A stretch of 64,000 nucleotides of DNA, from NCBI GenBank assembly GCA_049322695.1, contig JBMORW010000032.1, forward strand, positions 20,868 through 84,867, written 5' to 3'. The notes beneath the pieces are model-generated. The model did not search any database. It saw only the letters and a list, made by a program, of their open reading frames with translations, and was not told where the DNA came from. Positions within the stretch are counted from its first letter, which is position 1. Every line of letters begins with the position of its first letter. Source of the DNA: CALGKJ01 sp049322695 (GTDB lineage Bacteria > Bacillota > Clostridia > Lutisporales > Lutisporaceae). Shown one piece after another: positions 34,983 to 43,985 of this stretch. Position numbers and translations under genes: made by a program.

Positions 34983-36299
34983 CTAGCTTATTATTTTCCA
35001 ACCCATAATACGGGCGAATATTTCAAGGGCTTTAGTGTAGTCTCCATACGCAAGAGATACATGGTGAGCAACTCCGTTATATACCACGCTATCCAGAACA
35101 TCCTTAATGTGCTTTTCAAACTTCACCTTGACATAGGTACCCTTCAAAAGCTTTTCCATAGGAATGCCTTCCCCTTTTTGCATGAATACTCTGTATTCTC
35201 CGCAGGCTGAATCAAATCTCAATATCATTACCTGGCCGCTTTTCATGACAAAATCCGCAGTAACTCCCTTACCTGCAGCAAAATAAGTATCGAGAGAGCG
35301 GGTGCATTTTCCGTCCCATAGGTTGCATGGCGCAACGCCACAGTGCCACAGCAATGCATAATCTTCCTTAAGGTCTACCTGTGATAAATCTGCCAGGAAC
35401 GGTGTTTCAGCACCTGCTGCTCTGTGCGCCAGCATTGAAATAGTGCCCTCCACATCACCTTCACAGCCTAGTATATAGTCCTCCGATTGCAGCAGTGACA
35501 TGGCAGCACAGGGTGAGATTCCGAAATCTGCTGCAAACTCAGGCCAGCATCTGATGGCGAGAGCGGTGAGCTTGTTATTATCTGCAAATTTTTTCAGTTT
35601 AGCACTCAGTTCAGCTACTTTAAGCACCTGAAGCTGTGTTACGCCTGATACTTCAAAGGCGTTCAGCAGCTTTTCCTGCTTTTCCTGTATTTCTTCTGCG
35701 GTAACTTCTGTTTTCAAAATATCACTAAGCTCATAGTGGTCCAACAGCATACCGAATTGACTGTAAGCCTTTAATTCGTCGACGCCGAGATTAAAAAAAC
35801 CATGGGCTCTGTAGCCTGCTATGCCTATGTGAGCACTGTTGAGTGCAGTTTTGATTCTTATTGCATCAATCCAATTTTCATCAACTGTATCAGATACTAT
35901 TGAGTAATACTGACTATTGCCTGATTTATAAAGATTTGATGCGTTCAGGTTAACTCCGCAAACGGAATTCAGTCTTATTTTACCTCCGTTATATGGAAGC
36001 TCATTAAGTCCCCAAAGAAGTATAGGCTTTCTTATGACCTTATCCAACTCCAGTACAAGATGACCTAAATGGAAGGTACCACTAATAACTATAAGTGCAT
36101 CTACGTTTTTCGCCGCCAGCTCCAATGCAGCTTTTTTAGCATCCTCTACCTCGATTACAAGCTCATCCACAAAATGAAAGCTTGCTGCTTCAACCTTATT
36201 CAAGTCCTTCTTAATGGTATGATATATATCGCCTGCTGCCATAAAGTCAAAGGTTTTTCTTGCAAGGCATACCACTCCGATGTTTACTGATTGTTTCAT
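34983..36299 (-). CDS. sqwD: Sulfoquinovose isomerase candidate (L-fucose/L-arabinose isomerase family)
   Basis: 438 aa of the fucose/arabinose isomerase superfamily. N-terminal Rossmann-like domain (VNIGVVCLARKTFDF, ALIVISGTFHLGHLVLELD), middle domain with CWPEFAADFGISPCAAMSLL near residue 258, CEGDVEGTISMLAHRAAG and HCGVAPCNLW. Metal ligands are probably the Glu of WPEF, the Asp of EGDVEG and the His of WHCG. The expected reaction is sulfoquinovose to 6-deoxy-6-sulfofructose, first step after the glycosidase. It sits in the order ROK regulator, isomerase, sulfoquinovosidase, DUF4867. The symbol follows the sulfo-transketolase nomenclature as I recall it. Confidence 0.8.
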   Translation of the reverse strand: MKQSVNIGVVCLARKTFDFMAAGDIYHTIKKDLNKVEAASFHFVDELVIEVEDAKKAALELAAKNVDALIVISGTFHLGHLVLELDKVIRKPILLWGLNELPYNGGKIRLNSVCGVNLNASNLYKSGNSQYYSIVSDTVDENWIDAIRIKTALNSAHIGIAGYRAHGFFNLGVDELKAYSQFGMLLDHYELSDILKTEVTAEEIQEKQEKLLNAFEVSGVTQLQVLKVAELSAKLKKFADNNKLTALAIRCWPEFAADFGISPCAAMSLLQSEDYILGCEGDVEGTISMLAHRAAGAETPFLADLSQVDLKEDYALLWHCGVAPCNLWDGKCTRSLDTYFAAGKGVTADFVMKSGQVMILRFDSACGEYRVFMQKGEGIPMEKLLKGTYVKVKFEKHIKDVLDSVVYNGVAHHVSLAYGDYTKALEIFARIMGWKIIS

Positions 36300-36324
36300 A
36301 TAAATCCCCCTGTGTATTTGATTA

Positions 36325-37548
36325 TCATATTCCGCCTTTGCTGTAAAAATATTCTCTTAAAGCCAAAGCTATAGCGCCTGAATAGCTGCTTTTGTGATTG
36401 AGCTTGCTCAGCTTTATGAAGTCCTTTAGATCACCCATGGAAAGCATGGCTTCCAATGCAGCCGTGAACTCATCCACTATGGTCTGATGCCTGAATACCT
36501 TTCCATAGAGTATTACTTTGCCCGGGTCATACATAATTACTGCATTTGCAACTGCTAAAGCCATATATTCCAAAGCGCTTTTTATAAGCTGTGTGACATA
36601 TGGATCTCCTGATTCATAGGCCAGATATACATTATCCGTAGTTATATTCTCAGGCTTGCCCTGGCATATGGAGTAAAGTGCAGGAGTTTTGGACTTATTG
36701 AACTCTGAAGCGATTTTTTTGGACATTGCCTTTTCGGATGCAATAGTTTCCAGGCAGCCTCTTTTTTTACATTTACACTCCTCACCGTTGATATCAACTA
36801 TTGTATGTCCTATTTCTCCTGCGCTGCTGTTTATGCCGTAGTAAATCTCATTATTTATGGTTATTGCTGATCCGATGCCGGGTCCGTACTTTATAAAAAG
36901 TATATTTGAAGCTTCCTCCCTAGTGTGATAATCCAGCTCACCAAGTGCAAGGGCTCTGACATTGTTGTCCATTGTGATGCTTAGACCCAAAGCTTCCTCC
37001 AGTATATCCCTTACCTTCACTTCTTCATTCCAAAGAGAGTAAGCATGTTTACTGATTCCGTTTGTCCTGTCTACCTTACCTACAACACCTACTCCCACTC
37101 CAAGTACCCTGTCCTTATGGATATTTTCCCTCCAAAGCAGCTGCAGGCATTTCATTGCAATACCCTGCAGCAGTACAGCGGGTGGGATAGTCTTATCAGT
37201 TGCTATTATCTCCTGTGCTATGGCTTCACCTTTAATATTGGCAATGCCTATATAGGAAAAGTCAGTTTCTATATTTATTCCTATTACATATTTAAAATCG
37301 TAGTTTATATCAATAAGTATTTTTTTTCTGCCAGAACGCTTATCTTCTTCCTCTAATTGCCCGGTTTCTACAACAATGCCTTCCTTTACCATTTCATTAA
37401 CCAGTATGGTAATTGCAGCAGGAGTAAGATTAAGGATTTGAGCGATATCAACTCTTGAAATTGCTCCCTGGCTTTTCAGAACATTCAAAATGAGTGATCT
37501 GTTCTGATATTTGACTGTAGTCATATTGCTGCCTTTGTTATTTAGCAT
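36325..37548 (-). CDS. ROK-family transcriptional repressor (probable sulfoquinovose regulator)
   Basis: 407 aa. N-terminal winged helix-turn-helix (SRVDIAQILNLTPAAITILV, residues 32-51) and a ROK sugar-kinase-like sensing domain with the zinc motif (C-x-C-x4-C in EECKCKKRGCLE) and SSAGEIGHTIVD. XylR/NagC-type repressors of this kind bind AT-rich inverted repeats and release on sugar binding. It is divergent from sqwI and heads the operon with isomerase, glycosidase and DUF4867. RBS AAAGGAGCTGG precedes the ATG. The likely effector is sulfoquinovose or sulfofructose (inference). Confidence 0.88.
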   Translation of the reverse strand: MLNNKGSNMTTVKYQNRSLILNVLKSQGAISRVDIAQILNLTPAAITILVNEMVKEGIVVETGQLEEEDKRSGRKKILIDINYDFKYVIGINIETDFSYIGIANIKGEAIAQEIIATDKTIPPAVLLQGIAMKCLQLLWRENIHKDRVLGVGVGVVGKVDRTNGISKHAYSLWNEEVKVRDILEEALGLSITMDNNVRALALGELDYHTREEASNILFIKYGPGIGSAITINNEIYYGINSSAGEIGHTIVDINGEECKCKKRGCLETIASEKAMSKKIASEFNKSKTPALYSICQGKPENITTDNVYLAYESGDPYVTQLIKSALEYMALAVANAVIMYDPGKVILYGKVFRHQTIVDEFTAALEAMLSMGDLKDFIKLSKLNHKSSYSGAIALALREYFYSKGGI

Positions 37549-37615
37549 TTTACCAGCTCCTTTATTTTGATTGCATTGATATAGTAAAGCCTTATATTAA
37601 TTAACGGAGTAGAGG

Positions 37616-37644
37616 ATTATAAATATATTGCATTAAAACAGTAA
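37616..37644 (-). promoter_or_regulatory. Promoter of the ROK-isomerase-sulfoquinovosidase operon
   Basis: On the minus strand TTACTG and TATAAT are separated by 17 bases and face the ROK gene. The surrounding 300 bases are very AT-rich and contain TTAATTAA three times (37597, 37666 and 37775), two of them near this promoter. Confidence 0.55.
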
Positions 37645-37771
37645 TTAAAAGTAAAAAATAAATGATTAATTAACAAATTTTATAAATTGCCCGCTTTCTA
37701 ATTATATCACTAATTTATAGAAATAAATAGTAGTATATGTAAAAAACATACTATAAGATTTTGTTGATTTT

Positions 37772-37794
37772 AAATTAATTAATACTTTTAATTT
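37772..37794. promoter_or_regulatory. 23-bp inverted repeat, probable ROK operator (copy 1)
   Basis: AAATTAA-N9-TTAATTT directly upstream of the -35 box of the sqwI promoter. A second copy with 19 of 23 identical positions lies upstream of the promoter for the sugar-binding protein gene (45491-45513). AT-rich inverted repeats of this form suit ROK repressors. Confidence 0.6.
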
Positions 37795-37796
37795 AT

Positions 37797-37825
37797 TTGC
37801 ATGAACTGTATAATGGTATTATAAT
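37797..37825 (+). promoter_or_regulatory. sqwI promoter
   Basis: TTGCAT and TATAAT with a 17-base spacer, adjacent to the inverted repeat at 37772-37794 and about 25 bases before the sqwI ribosome site AGGGGG. Confidence 0.65.
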
Positions 37826-37851
37826 CAGAATTATTTTTAGGGGGTAATGCA

Positions 37852-38331
37852 ATGAGAATTGTAATTGGCTCGGACAAATCAGGCTTCGCTTTGAAAGAAG
37901 CTGTCAAGAAGCATCTGATTGAAACAGGTCATGAGATTCAGGATATTGGAACTCAGGATATGGAGCATGGAGTGCCTTTTTTTGAGGTTGCGCCAAGAGC
38001 TGCGAGGTTGATACAGGCTGGAAAATGTGAAAGAGGCATACTGTGCTGCGGAACAGGAATGGGAATGGCAATAGTAGCCAATAAGCATCAGGGGATATAT
38101 GCAGCAGTTGTTGAAAGCTTGTATGCAGCAAAAAAATGCAGAGCAATAAACAATGCAAACATAATGACCATGGGCGGATGGGTTATAGGTGAACTTATGG
38201 GAATTGAGATGACTGATGCGTTTTTAAATACTGAGTTTACAGAGGGTCTGGAGGAATGGAGACAAGAGTTTTTGAAAAATGCTTTTGCCAAGGTGGGAGA
38301 ACTGGAAAAAAATCTATTCGAGCAGGAGTGA
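37852..38331 (+). CDS. sqwI: RpiB/LacAB-family isomerase, probable 4-deoxy-4-sulfoerythrose isomerase
   Basis: 159-aa sugar isomerase of the RpiB family. The catalytic Cys region GILCCGTGMGMAIVANK (C65/C66) is intact. Residues that handle the sugar phosphate in RpiB are changed: the DHAG motif reads SDKSG, the position of ring-opening H99 in E. coli RpiB is I99 (CRAINNAN), and the C-terminal GRHxxRV arginine cluster is replaced by GLEEWRQEF. This fits a non-phosphorylated sulfonated substrate. In the sulfo-transketolase pathway SqwI turns 4-deoxy-4-sulfoerythrose into the ketose so that transketolase can cut again. It is the first gene of sqwI-sqwF-exporter. Confidence 0.83.
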   Translation: MRIVIGSDKSGFALKEAVKKHLIETGHEIQDIGTQDMEHGVPFFEVAPRAARLIQAGKCERGILCCGTGMGMAIVANKHQGIYAAVVESLYAAKKCRAINNANIMTMGGWVIGELMGIEMTDAFLNTEFTEGLEEWRQEFLKNAFAKVGELEKNLFEQE

Positions 38332-38337
38332 GACAGT

Positions 38338-39456
38338 ATGGATTGGAAATATTCACAGCCGGTAACCATAATATTCGGCCGCAACAAAATAAATGAGCTT
38401 TATGATATTTTTACCCAATTAGGGTTGAAAAACGGTTTGTTGGTAAGTGATCCTGTATTCATGGGCAGCGGCTTGGCAAAGAAGGTAATGGAATTTGCTA
38501 AAGGTGCCTTAGTGGAGATTTATTCAAATATTACTCCCAATCCGACGATACAAAATGTGGATGAATGTGCAGATATAATCAGAGAAAAAAAGCTTGAGTT
38601 CGTAGCTGCACTAGGCGGAGGCAGCTCCTTGGATTGTGCAAAGGCTGCTGCAACCATCGCCATGTCGGAATACTCAGCTTCAGATTATCACAGTGGTGTC
38701 AGAAAGCTGGGGACTGAGCATCTGCCACTGATTGCCATACCGACAACTTCGGGTACGGGCAGTGAAGTTACTCCCGTTGCTGTGCTGTCAGACCCTGAAA
38801 GAGGTGTCAAGGCGCCGCTTGTCAGTGACAATTTCTATCCTTCCCATGCAATAATAGATCCTATGCTTACCATTACCGTACCCAAAAACATAACTGCCGC
38901 TACAGGCATGGATGTATTGTCTCATGCACTTGAGGGCTTCTGGAGCAAGGGCCACCAGCCCATATGCGATGCTATGGCGCTGCACGCTGCAAAGCTGGTG
39001 TTTGAATATTTGCTAAAGGCATACAGTGACGGAGAGAACATTGAGGCTAGAGAAAAAATGAGCGAGGCCAGTGTAATTGCAGGTTTGGCCTTTGGGATTC
39101 CAAAGACAGCAGGTTCTCATGCCTGTTCTTTTCCGCTGACTAATATATATCACTTACCCCATGGAGAAGCCTGTGCTTTTACTTTGGATTTGTTTACAAG
39201 AATAAATGCAGAGGCAGAAAACGGAAGATTGCATGGCTTTGCAAGGCAGCTGGGCTTTAACGATGCATATTCAATGGCTGACAGGATATTGGAAATGAAG
39301 AGGCAGATGAAGCTGAAAATAACTCTTGAGGATGCAGGAATTAAGCAGGAGGAAATTGAAAAGCTTGCTGAGCTGAGCCGGCATCCGAATATGCTGAATA
39401 ATCCTGTGGAAATGAAGCTTCAGAATATTATTGACTTATATAAAACTCTTGCATAA
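38338..39456 (+). CDS. sqwF: Iron-containing alcohol dehydrogenase, probable sulfoacetaldehyde reductase
   Basis: 372-aa group III metal-dependent alcohol dehydrogenase. NAD(P) motif ALGGGSSLDCAKAAA near residue 95, TSGTGSEVTPVAVL near 138, and metal ligands Asp and three His in IIDPMLT/ATGMDVLSHALEG/GSHACSF/HLPHGEACAF. The same family includes isethionate-forming sulfoacetaldehyde reductases. Placed between SqwI and a sulfonate exporter, it should reduce sulfoacetaldehyde to isethionate and regenerate NAD(P). Starts six bases after sqwI. Confidence 0.83.
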   Translation: MDWKYSQPVTIIFGRNKINELYDIFTQLGLKNGLLVSDPVFMGSGLAKKVMEFAKGALVEIYSNITPNPTIQNVDECADIIREKKLEFVAALGGGSSLDCAKAAATIAMSEYSASDYHSGVRKLGTEHLPLIAIPTTSGTGSEVTPVAVLSDPERGVKAPLVSDNFYPSHAIIDPMLTITVPKNITAATGMDVLSHALEGFWSKGHQPICDAMALHAAKLVFEYLLKAYSDGENIEAREKMSEASVIAGLAFGIPKTAGSHACSFPLTNIYHLPHGEACAFTLDLFTRINAEAENGRLHGFARQLGFNDAYSMADRILEMKRQMKLKITLEDAGIKQEEIEKLAELSRHPNMLNNPVEMKLQNIIDLYKTLA

Positions 39457-39468
39457 AGGGGTACTGTC

Positions 39469-40200
39469 ATGGAATTAATGTCTATTATTTTATTTGGTCT
39501 GGTGGTATTGCTTACACACTTTTTAGAGGGCATTACAGGCTTCGGCTGTACAGTGCTTGCACTGCCCTTCTGCATAATGCTTGTAGGAATTAAAACGGCA
39601 GTACCAACTCTTATTATACTGGCATGGATTTTGGCGCTGTATATTGTTGTTATAGCCTTTAAGGATATTTTGTGGAAGGAATTTTTGAGGATCATAATCT
39701 ATGTACTGCTTGGACTTCCTTTTGGCATCTGGCTGTTCAGCAGAATGCCTGAGGGCATCCTGAAAAGGATATTGGCAGTGTTTATGATACTTGTATCCAT
39801 AAGAGGCTTATATGTGTCCTATAAAGGCGGGATTTCAAGTCTGAAGATACCAAAGCCATTGCTCAATCTAGTGCTTTTTCTGGGAGGAATCATACATGGA
39901 GCCTTTGGTACAGGGGGGCCGTTTGTAGTCATATATGCTACTAAGGCAATACCCAATAAGAATAACTTCCGTGCTACCTTATGTCTTTTGTGGCTTTCTC
40001 TTAATACCGTAATTATAGTAAGAAACATTGTAGATGGAATAATATCACCTTCAGTTGTAAATCTGCTGCTGTGGACTATTCCCTTCCTTGCAGGAGGAAT
40101 GCTGCTGGGCAACATGGTGCACAACAAGGTCAAGGATACAATATTTGTACGGATTGTATACTCAGTACTGCTCTTCTCCGGAATATTTATGTTTGTATAG
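39469..40200 (+). CDS. TauE/SafE-family permease, probable isethionate exporter
   Basis: 243 aa, about eight membrane helices in two halves. Family motifs appear at the start of each half: FLEGITGFGCTVLALPF near residue 18 and HGAFGTGGPFVV near residue 142. TauE/SafE proteins export sulfonates, sulfite or sulfoacetate. As last gene after the reductase, the expected cargo is isethionate, the two-carbon end product. It starts 12 bases after sqwF and is followed by a strong terminator. Confidence 0.87.
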   Translation: MELMSIILFGLVVLLTHFLEGITGFGCTVLALPFCIMLVGIKTAVPTLIILAWILALYIVVIAFKDILWKEFLRIIIYVLLGLPFGIWLFSRMPEGILKRILAVFMILVSIRGLYVSYKGGISSLKIPKPLLNLVLFLGGIIHGAFGTGGPFVVIYATKAIPNKNNFRATLCLLWLSLNTVIIVRNIVDGIISPSVVNLLLWTIPFLAGGMLLGNMVHNKVKDTIFVRIVYSVLLFSGIFMFV

Positions 40201-40210
40201 AGCTAAAAAT

Positions 40211-40250
40211 AAAAATATCGCAGCTTTTTGCTGCGATATTTTTATTTTTT
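40211..40250. terminator. Strong bidirectional terminator between exporter and sqwH
   Basis: AAAAATATCGCAGC and GCTGCGATATTTTT form a 14-bp perfect stem with a T loop and T-rich tails on both strands. It separates convergent arms of the sulfoquinovose cluster and overlaps the sqwH stop. Confidence 0.92.
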
Positions 40251-41186
40251 CTTCATCTTAATTGCTTCTGTAGCAGCAGCTGCAATATCCTCAGCGGTCA
40301 TTCCATACTTATTCTTCAGATAGTCAACCTTTGCGACCTCACCAAAATGATCTCTTACACCGATTGATTTTATCGGGACGGGATATTCCTCAGCCAATAC
40401 CTCTGCCACTGCACTTTTCAAACCGCCTATGATGTTATGGTTTTCACAGGTAACCACTGCTCCGGTCTTTTTAGCTGAAGCAATAACAGTATCCTTGTCT
40501 ATAGGTTTGATTGTGTGAATATTGATGATATCTGCCTTAATTCCTTGAGCTTTTAGCAGCTCACCGGCCTTAAGACACTCATCCACCATAATACCTGATG
40601 CAAACAGGCTTATGTCATTTCCCTCTTTAAGGGTTACTGCCTTAAAGAGATCAAACTCATAATCCTCATTGAAAACTCTGGGTGCAGGCTTTCTGAAAAG
40701 TCTAATATATACTGCGCCATTATAATCCACTATCTTGGGCAGCGCTTTGGCAAGCTGCATTCCGTCAGTTGGCTCGAAAATTACCATCCCGGGTATGCTT
40801 CGGAGTACTCCGATATCTTCCATGCTCATATGTGTACCGCCGTTAAGCTCAGCTGTAATGCCTGGGTCGGAGCCTATTATTTTTACATTTCTCTTTGCAT
40901 AGGCTATAGAAATAGCTATCTGGTCACAAATCCTTCTTGTAGCAAAAGCAGTAAAGGAGCCGATGAAGGGTATATAGCCGTAGGCTGCCATACCTGCGGC
41001 CGCACTTGCCATGTTTTGCTCGGCGATACCTACATCGAAGGCCCTTTCGGGATATTTCTTCCTCAATGCCAAGGTGCCGTTAGCCTTTGCCAGATCTGCA
41101 TCTATCACAACTATTTTCTCGTTTTTTTCCATAAGCGAATCCAAGGTAGCGGCAAGTATTTGTCTCATTTCCATGTTTTCATTCAT
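40242..41186 (-). CDS. sqwH: Split transketolase, C-terminal subunit (SqwH)
   Basis: 314 aa containing the pyrimidine-binding and C-terminal domains of a transketolase. VGIAEQNMASAAAGMAAYGY carries the catalytic Glu that activates thiamine diphosphate (near residue 57), followed by the PFIGSFTAFATRR segment and a Rossmann-like C-terminal domain (VVTCENHNIIGGL). With SqwG it would form a complete enzyme that cuts sulfofructose and then sulfoerythrulose, passing two-carbon units to glyceraldehyde 3-phosphate. Starts 10 bases after sqwG; AGGGGTG is the ribosome site. Confidence 0.87.
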   Translation of the reverse strand: MNENMEMRQILAATLDSLMEKNEKIVVIDADLAKANGTLALRKKYPERAFDVGIAEQNMASAAAGMAAYGYIPFIGSFTAFATRRICDQIAISIAYAKRNVKIIGSDPGITAELNGGTHMSMEDIGVLRSIPGMVIFEPTDGMQLAKALPKIVDYNGAVYIRLFRKPAPRVFNEDYEFDLFKAVTLKEGNDISLFASGIMVDECLKAGELLKAQGIKADIINIHTIKPIDKDTVIASAKKTGAVVTCENHNIIGGLKSAVAEVLAEEYPVPIKSIGVRDHFGEVAKVDYLKNKYGMTAEDIAAAATEAIKMKKK

Positions 41187-41196
41187 ATCAGCACCC

Positions 41197-42021
41197 CTAT
41201 TCCAATTCCTTCAATGCCTGAAGTCTTTGCTCTTCTGTAACAGGCATGTTATGGTTACCTGCACCCATTGCTTCCACAAAGGAAACACCCTTGCCCTTTA
41301 TGGTATTAAGCAATATCATTGATGGCTTGTCAGGTGATTTTTTTGCCTGGAGTATTGCATTATATATTTCTTCTTCATCGTGGCCGTCAGCAACATTAAT
41401 GACATTCCAGCCAAAAGCCTTCCATTTACTGTCAAGCTCACCCAGACTAAGTACTTCCTGTATTGTGCCGTCTATTTGCAGCTTATTGTAATCAGTAAAG
41501 ACAATAAGGTTGCTGAGCTTGAAGTGGGCAGCCATCATGGCAGCTTCCCATACCTGTCCCTCCTGTGTTTCTCCGTCACCTATCATGCAATATATTGTAG
41601 CATTGTCCTTTGAAAGTCTGGAGGCTTTAGCCATTCCTGCCGCACAGGATATCCCCTGGCCCAATGAGCCTGCCGTCATATCTACTCCCTTTGTTCTAAG
41701 CATGTCACAGTGACTTGGGAGATTAGTCTCGGGTTTGTTCAGGGTATCCAGTTCACATACATCAAAAAAGCCCTTATCTGCCAGCACTGCATATAGAGCA
41801 GGACCTGCATGGCCTTTTGACAGTACAAATCTATCTCTACCCTCCATATTGGGATTAAGAGGGTCTATATTCATTACCTTGTAATAAAGCACAACCAATG
41901 CCTCAACTGCAGAAAGACAACCGCCTACATGGCCTACTCCCAGCTTTCCTATTTCATCCATTATAAGTCTTCTTATATATTTGCTTTTTTCTTTAAGTTT
42001 TTGAAACTCATTATTATACAT
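41197..42021 (-). CDS. sqwG: Split transketolase, N-terminal subunit (SqwG)
   Basis: 274 aa with the pyrophosphate domain of transketolase. The thiamine diphosphate motif is GDGETQEGQVWEAAM near residue 145, followed after the usual distance by DYNKLQIDG. GHVGGCLSAVEAL and LSKGHAGPALYAVL near the N-terminus hold conserved His residues. GGAGGGA before the ATG at 42021 sets the start; the frame is open to 42072 but that extension would overlap the permease gene. Split transketolases also occur in ordinary pentose metabolism, so the sulfo-role rests on context. Confidence 0.87.
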   Translation of the reverse strand: MYNNEFQKLKEKSKYIRRLIMDEIGKLGVGHVGGCLSAVEALVVLYYKVMNIDPLNPNMEGRDRFVLSKGHAGPALYAVLADKGFFDVCELDTLNKPETNLPSHCDMLRTKGVDMTAGSLGQGISCAAGMAKASRLSKDNATIYCMIGDGETQEGQVWEAAMMAAHFKLSNLIVFTDYNKLQIDGTIQEVLSLGELDSKWKAFGWNVINVADGHDEEEIYNAILQAKKSPDKPSMILLNTIKGKGVSFVEAMGAGNHNMPVTEEQRLQALKELE

Positions 42022-42055
42022 TGTTTCCCTCCTATTGTCATGTCTGAACAAATAA

Positions 42056-42934
42056 TTATCCCTTAACCGCACCGCTGGTCAGGCCGGAAATGATTTGATC
42101 CTGGAATATCATATAGCCGACTATACTAGGGATTATGCTGATTACAATTGCTGCATACATAGAGGTGTAATCGGTCGTAAACTGGTTGGAGAAGTAGCGA
42201 ACACCCAGCTGAATAGTTCTTGAGCCAACTGAGGATGTAAGCAGCATGGCATAAATGAACTCATTCCAGCACAAAAGGAACTGGAAGGTGCCAGCCGTTA
42301 CAAGACCTGTTCTGGAAAGGGGAAATATTATCTTCAGAAATCTTTTATAGAAGCTGCAGCCCTCCAATACTGCTGCTTCCTCCAGCTCGATGGGTATAGT
42401 ATTCATGAAGCCTCTGATAATGTATATGGACATGGGTATTCCGATAGCTGCATAGGTAAGTATCAGACCAAGCTTCTTATCATAAAGATTCAGCTTGTTT
42501 ATCAGAGTAAAGTATGGAACCATCAAGGCATTTATAGGAACTAAAATGCCTGTAACAAATATTGTGAAAAGACCTTCCTTGAATCTGAAATTGAATCTGG
42601 ATATAGCAAAGCTTGCCATCGCTGCAACAATTACATTCAGAAAAGTAGCAGACAAGCTTATTATGACGGAGTTCAAAAACAAGGTGCTTAAGCCTGATAC
42701 TGAAAATGCATTGACATAGTTGCTGAACTGGAGCTTGGCCGGCAGTGAAAAAGGAGAACCCATAAGCTCTGTGTTGGTTTTTAAAGAGGATATAACCAGC
42801 CAAACCATTGGCAGCAAAGTATAAAGCAGAAAAAAAGTAAGCAGACCCCATTTAAACAGAGCCTTTGCGTTTTTCTTTAAAAAGACCGCCAGAGGTCTTT
42901 CTGATTCTATATTTAAGGAATTATTTATCTTCAT
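42056..42934 (-). CDS. Sugar ABC transporter permease (MalG-like, CUT1)
   Basis: 292-aa permease with six membrane helices. The EAA loop EEAAVLEGCSFYKRFLKIIFP lies near residue 185-205 and contacts the ATPase. AGGTGAG lies nine bases before the ATG at 42934; a GTG at 42946 is also open. Order in the operon: binding protein, MalF-like, MalG-like, sqwG, sqwH. No ATPase gene is present, so a shared MsmX-type ATPase from elsewhere is expected. Confidence 0.9.
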   Translation of the reverse strand: MKINNSLNIESERPLAVFLKKNAKALFKWGLLTFFLLYTLLPMVWLVISSLKTNTELMGSPFSLPAKLQFSNYVNAFSVSGLSTLFLNSVIISLSATFLNVIVAAMASFAISRFNFRFKEGLFTIFVTGILVPINALMVPYFTLINKLNLYDKKLGLILTYAAIGIPMSIYIIRGFMNTIPIELEEAAVLEGCSFYKRFLKIIFPLSRTGLVTAGTFQFLLCWNEFIYAMLLTSSVGSRTIQLGVRYFSNQFTTDYTSMYAAIVISIIPSIVGYMIFQDQIISGLTSGAVKG

Positions 42935-42978
42935 CAATTTGCTCACCTACTTAATTATTATTTACCTGCAAAAGAGAA

Positions 42979-43854
42979 CTACATCTGATATTTTTCCGTG
43001 CTGAACAGCTTCTTGATAGTTATGATGACAACTGCTCCGATGATAATTAAAACTACGCCGGAAGCATTGGCCATTCCATATCTGTAATTTTGTATCTGTT
43101 TATAAAGGTACAGAACCATAACAGAGGTTTTATTGGCCGGTCCGCCGTTTGTCAGCATATATACCTGTTCAAATTGTCTGAGTCCATATACCATCGCCAG
43201 TGTCATGCAGGTGGCTATGGAACCCTTGCAAAGTGGAAGAGTAATAAATAAATCCTGTTTGAAGGTGCTGGCTCCGTCTATACTGGCGGCTTCATAATAT
43301 GATTCGGGAATGGAGGATATTTCAGCAAGCACGATGATCATATAATAGCCTATATAGAACAACCAATAAATAATCAGTGAAGGGAAGGCTGTCTGAAGCT
43401 CACCCAGCCAGTTTCTTTGCAGGCTTTCAAGTCCTATAAGCTTCAAGAGTCCGTTAAGCACTCCATACTCACTGTTGAATATGGCTGCCCACATCATTGC
43501 AAGTGCAACACCTGAAATGATATTAGGGAAGAAATATATAGTTCTGAATATTTTCCAGCCCTTTGGCCGTCTGGCCAAAAGCAGCGCAGCAATTACTGCT
43601 AAAGGTACCTGTATAAATGCACCTGCCATAGCCCATAGGAGATTGTTTTTGATGGAAGTCATAAAAACCTCATCAGTAAGTATCAGCTTGTAGTTATTCA
43701 AGCCTACAAATTCGGGAGGCGTCATGCCATCCCACCTCAAGAAGCTTGTAACTGCCACATAGCCTACCGGATATATGAAAAAAGCTGCAAACATGGCTGC
43801 GGCAGGTAAAAGAAATAGAATGATTCCTATGTAGTCCTTATATGTTTTCCTCAT
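42979..43854 (-). CDS. Sugar ABC transporter permease (MalF-like, CUT1)
   Basis: 291-aa permease with six membrane helices; the EAA loop reads YEAASIDGASTFKQDLFITL near residue 190-209. Typical partner of the MalG-like permease. TAGGAGTAATG precedes the ATG. A perfect hairpin upstream separates it from the binding-protein gene. Confidence 0.9.
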   Translation of the reverse strand: MRKTYKDYIGIILFLLPAAAMFAAFFIYPVGYVAVTSFLRWDGMTPPEFVGLNNYKLILTDEVFMTSIKNNLLWAMAGAFIQVPLAVIAALLLARRPKGWKIFRTIYFFPNIISGVALAMMWAAIFNSEYGVLNGLLKLIGLESLQRNWLGELQTAFPSLIIYWLFYIGYYMIIVLAEISSIPESYYEAASIDGASTFKQDLFITLPLCKGSIATCMTLAMVYGLRQFEQVYMLTNGGPANKTSVMVLYLYKQIQNYRYGMANASGVVLIIIGAVVIITIKKLFSTEKYQM

Positions 43855-43894
43855 AACATTACTCCTATATGATAATCTTGCTAAATGAATATAT

Positions 43895-43934
43895 ACAAAA
43901 TATGTGAGAAGTGAATACTTCTCACATATTTTGT
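43895..43934 (-). terminator. Intra-operon hairpin between binding protein and permease genes
   Basis: An 18-bp perfect stem (arms 43895-43912 and 43917-43934) with a 4-base loop, ending in TTTTGT on the minus strand. In sugar importer operons such hairpins stop part of the transcripts or protect the upstream message, so that binding protein is made in excess over the permeases. Confidence 0.85.
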
Positions 43935-43985
43935 TTTAAACTGATATGAATAATTCTTAAAAGAAATACCTGTATGCTCTAAAGA

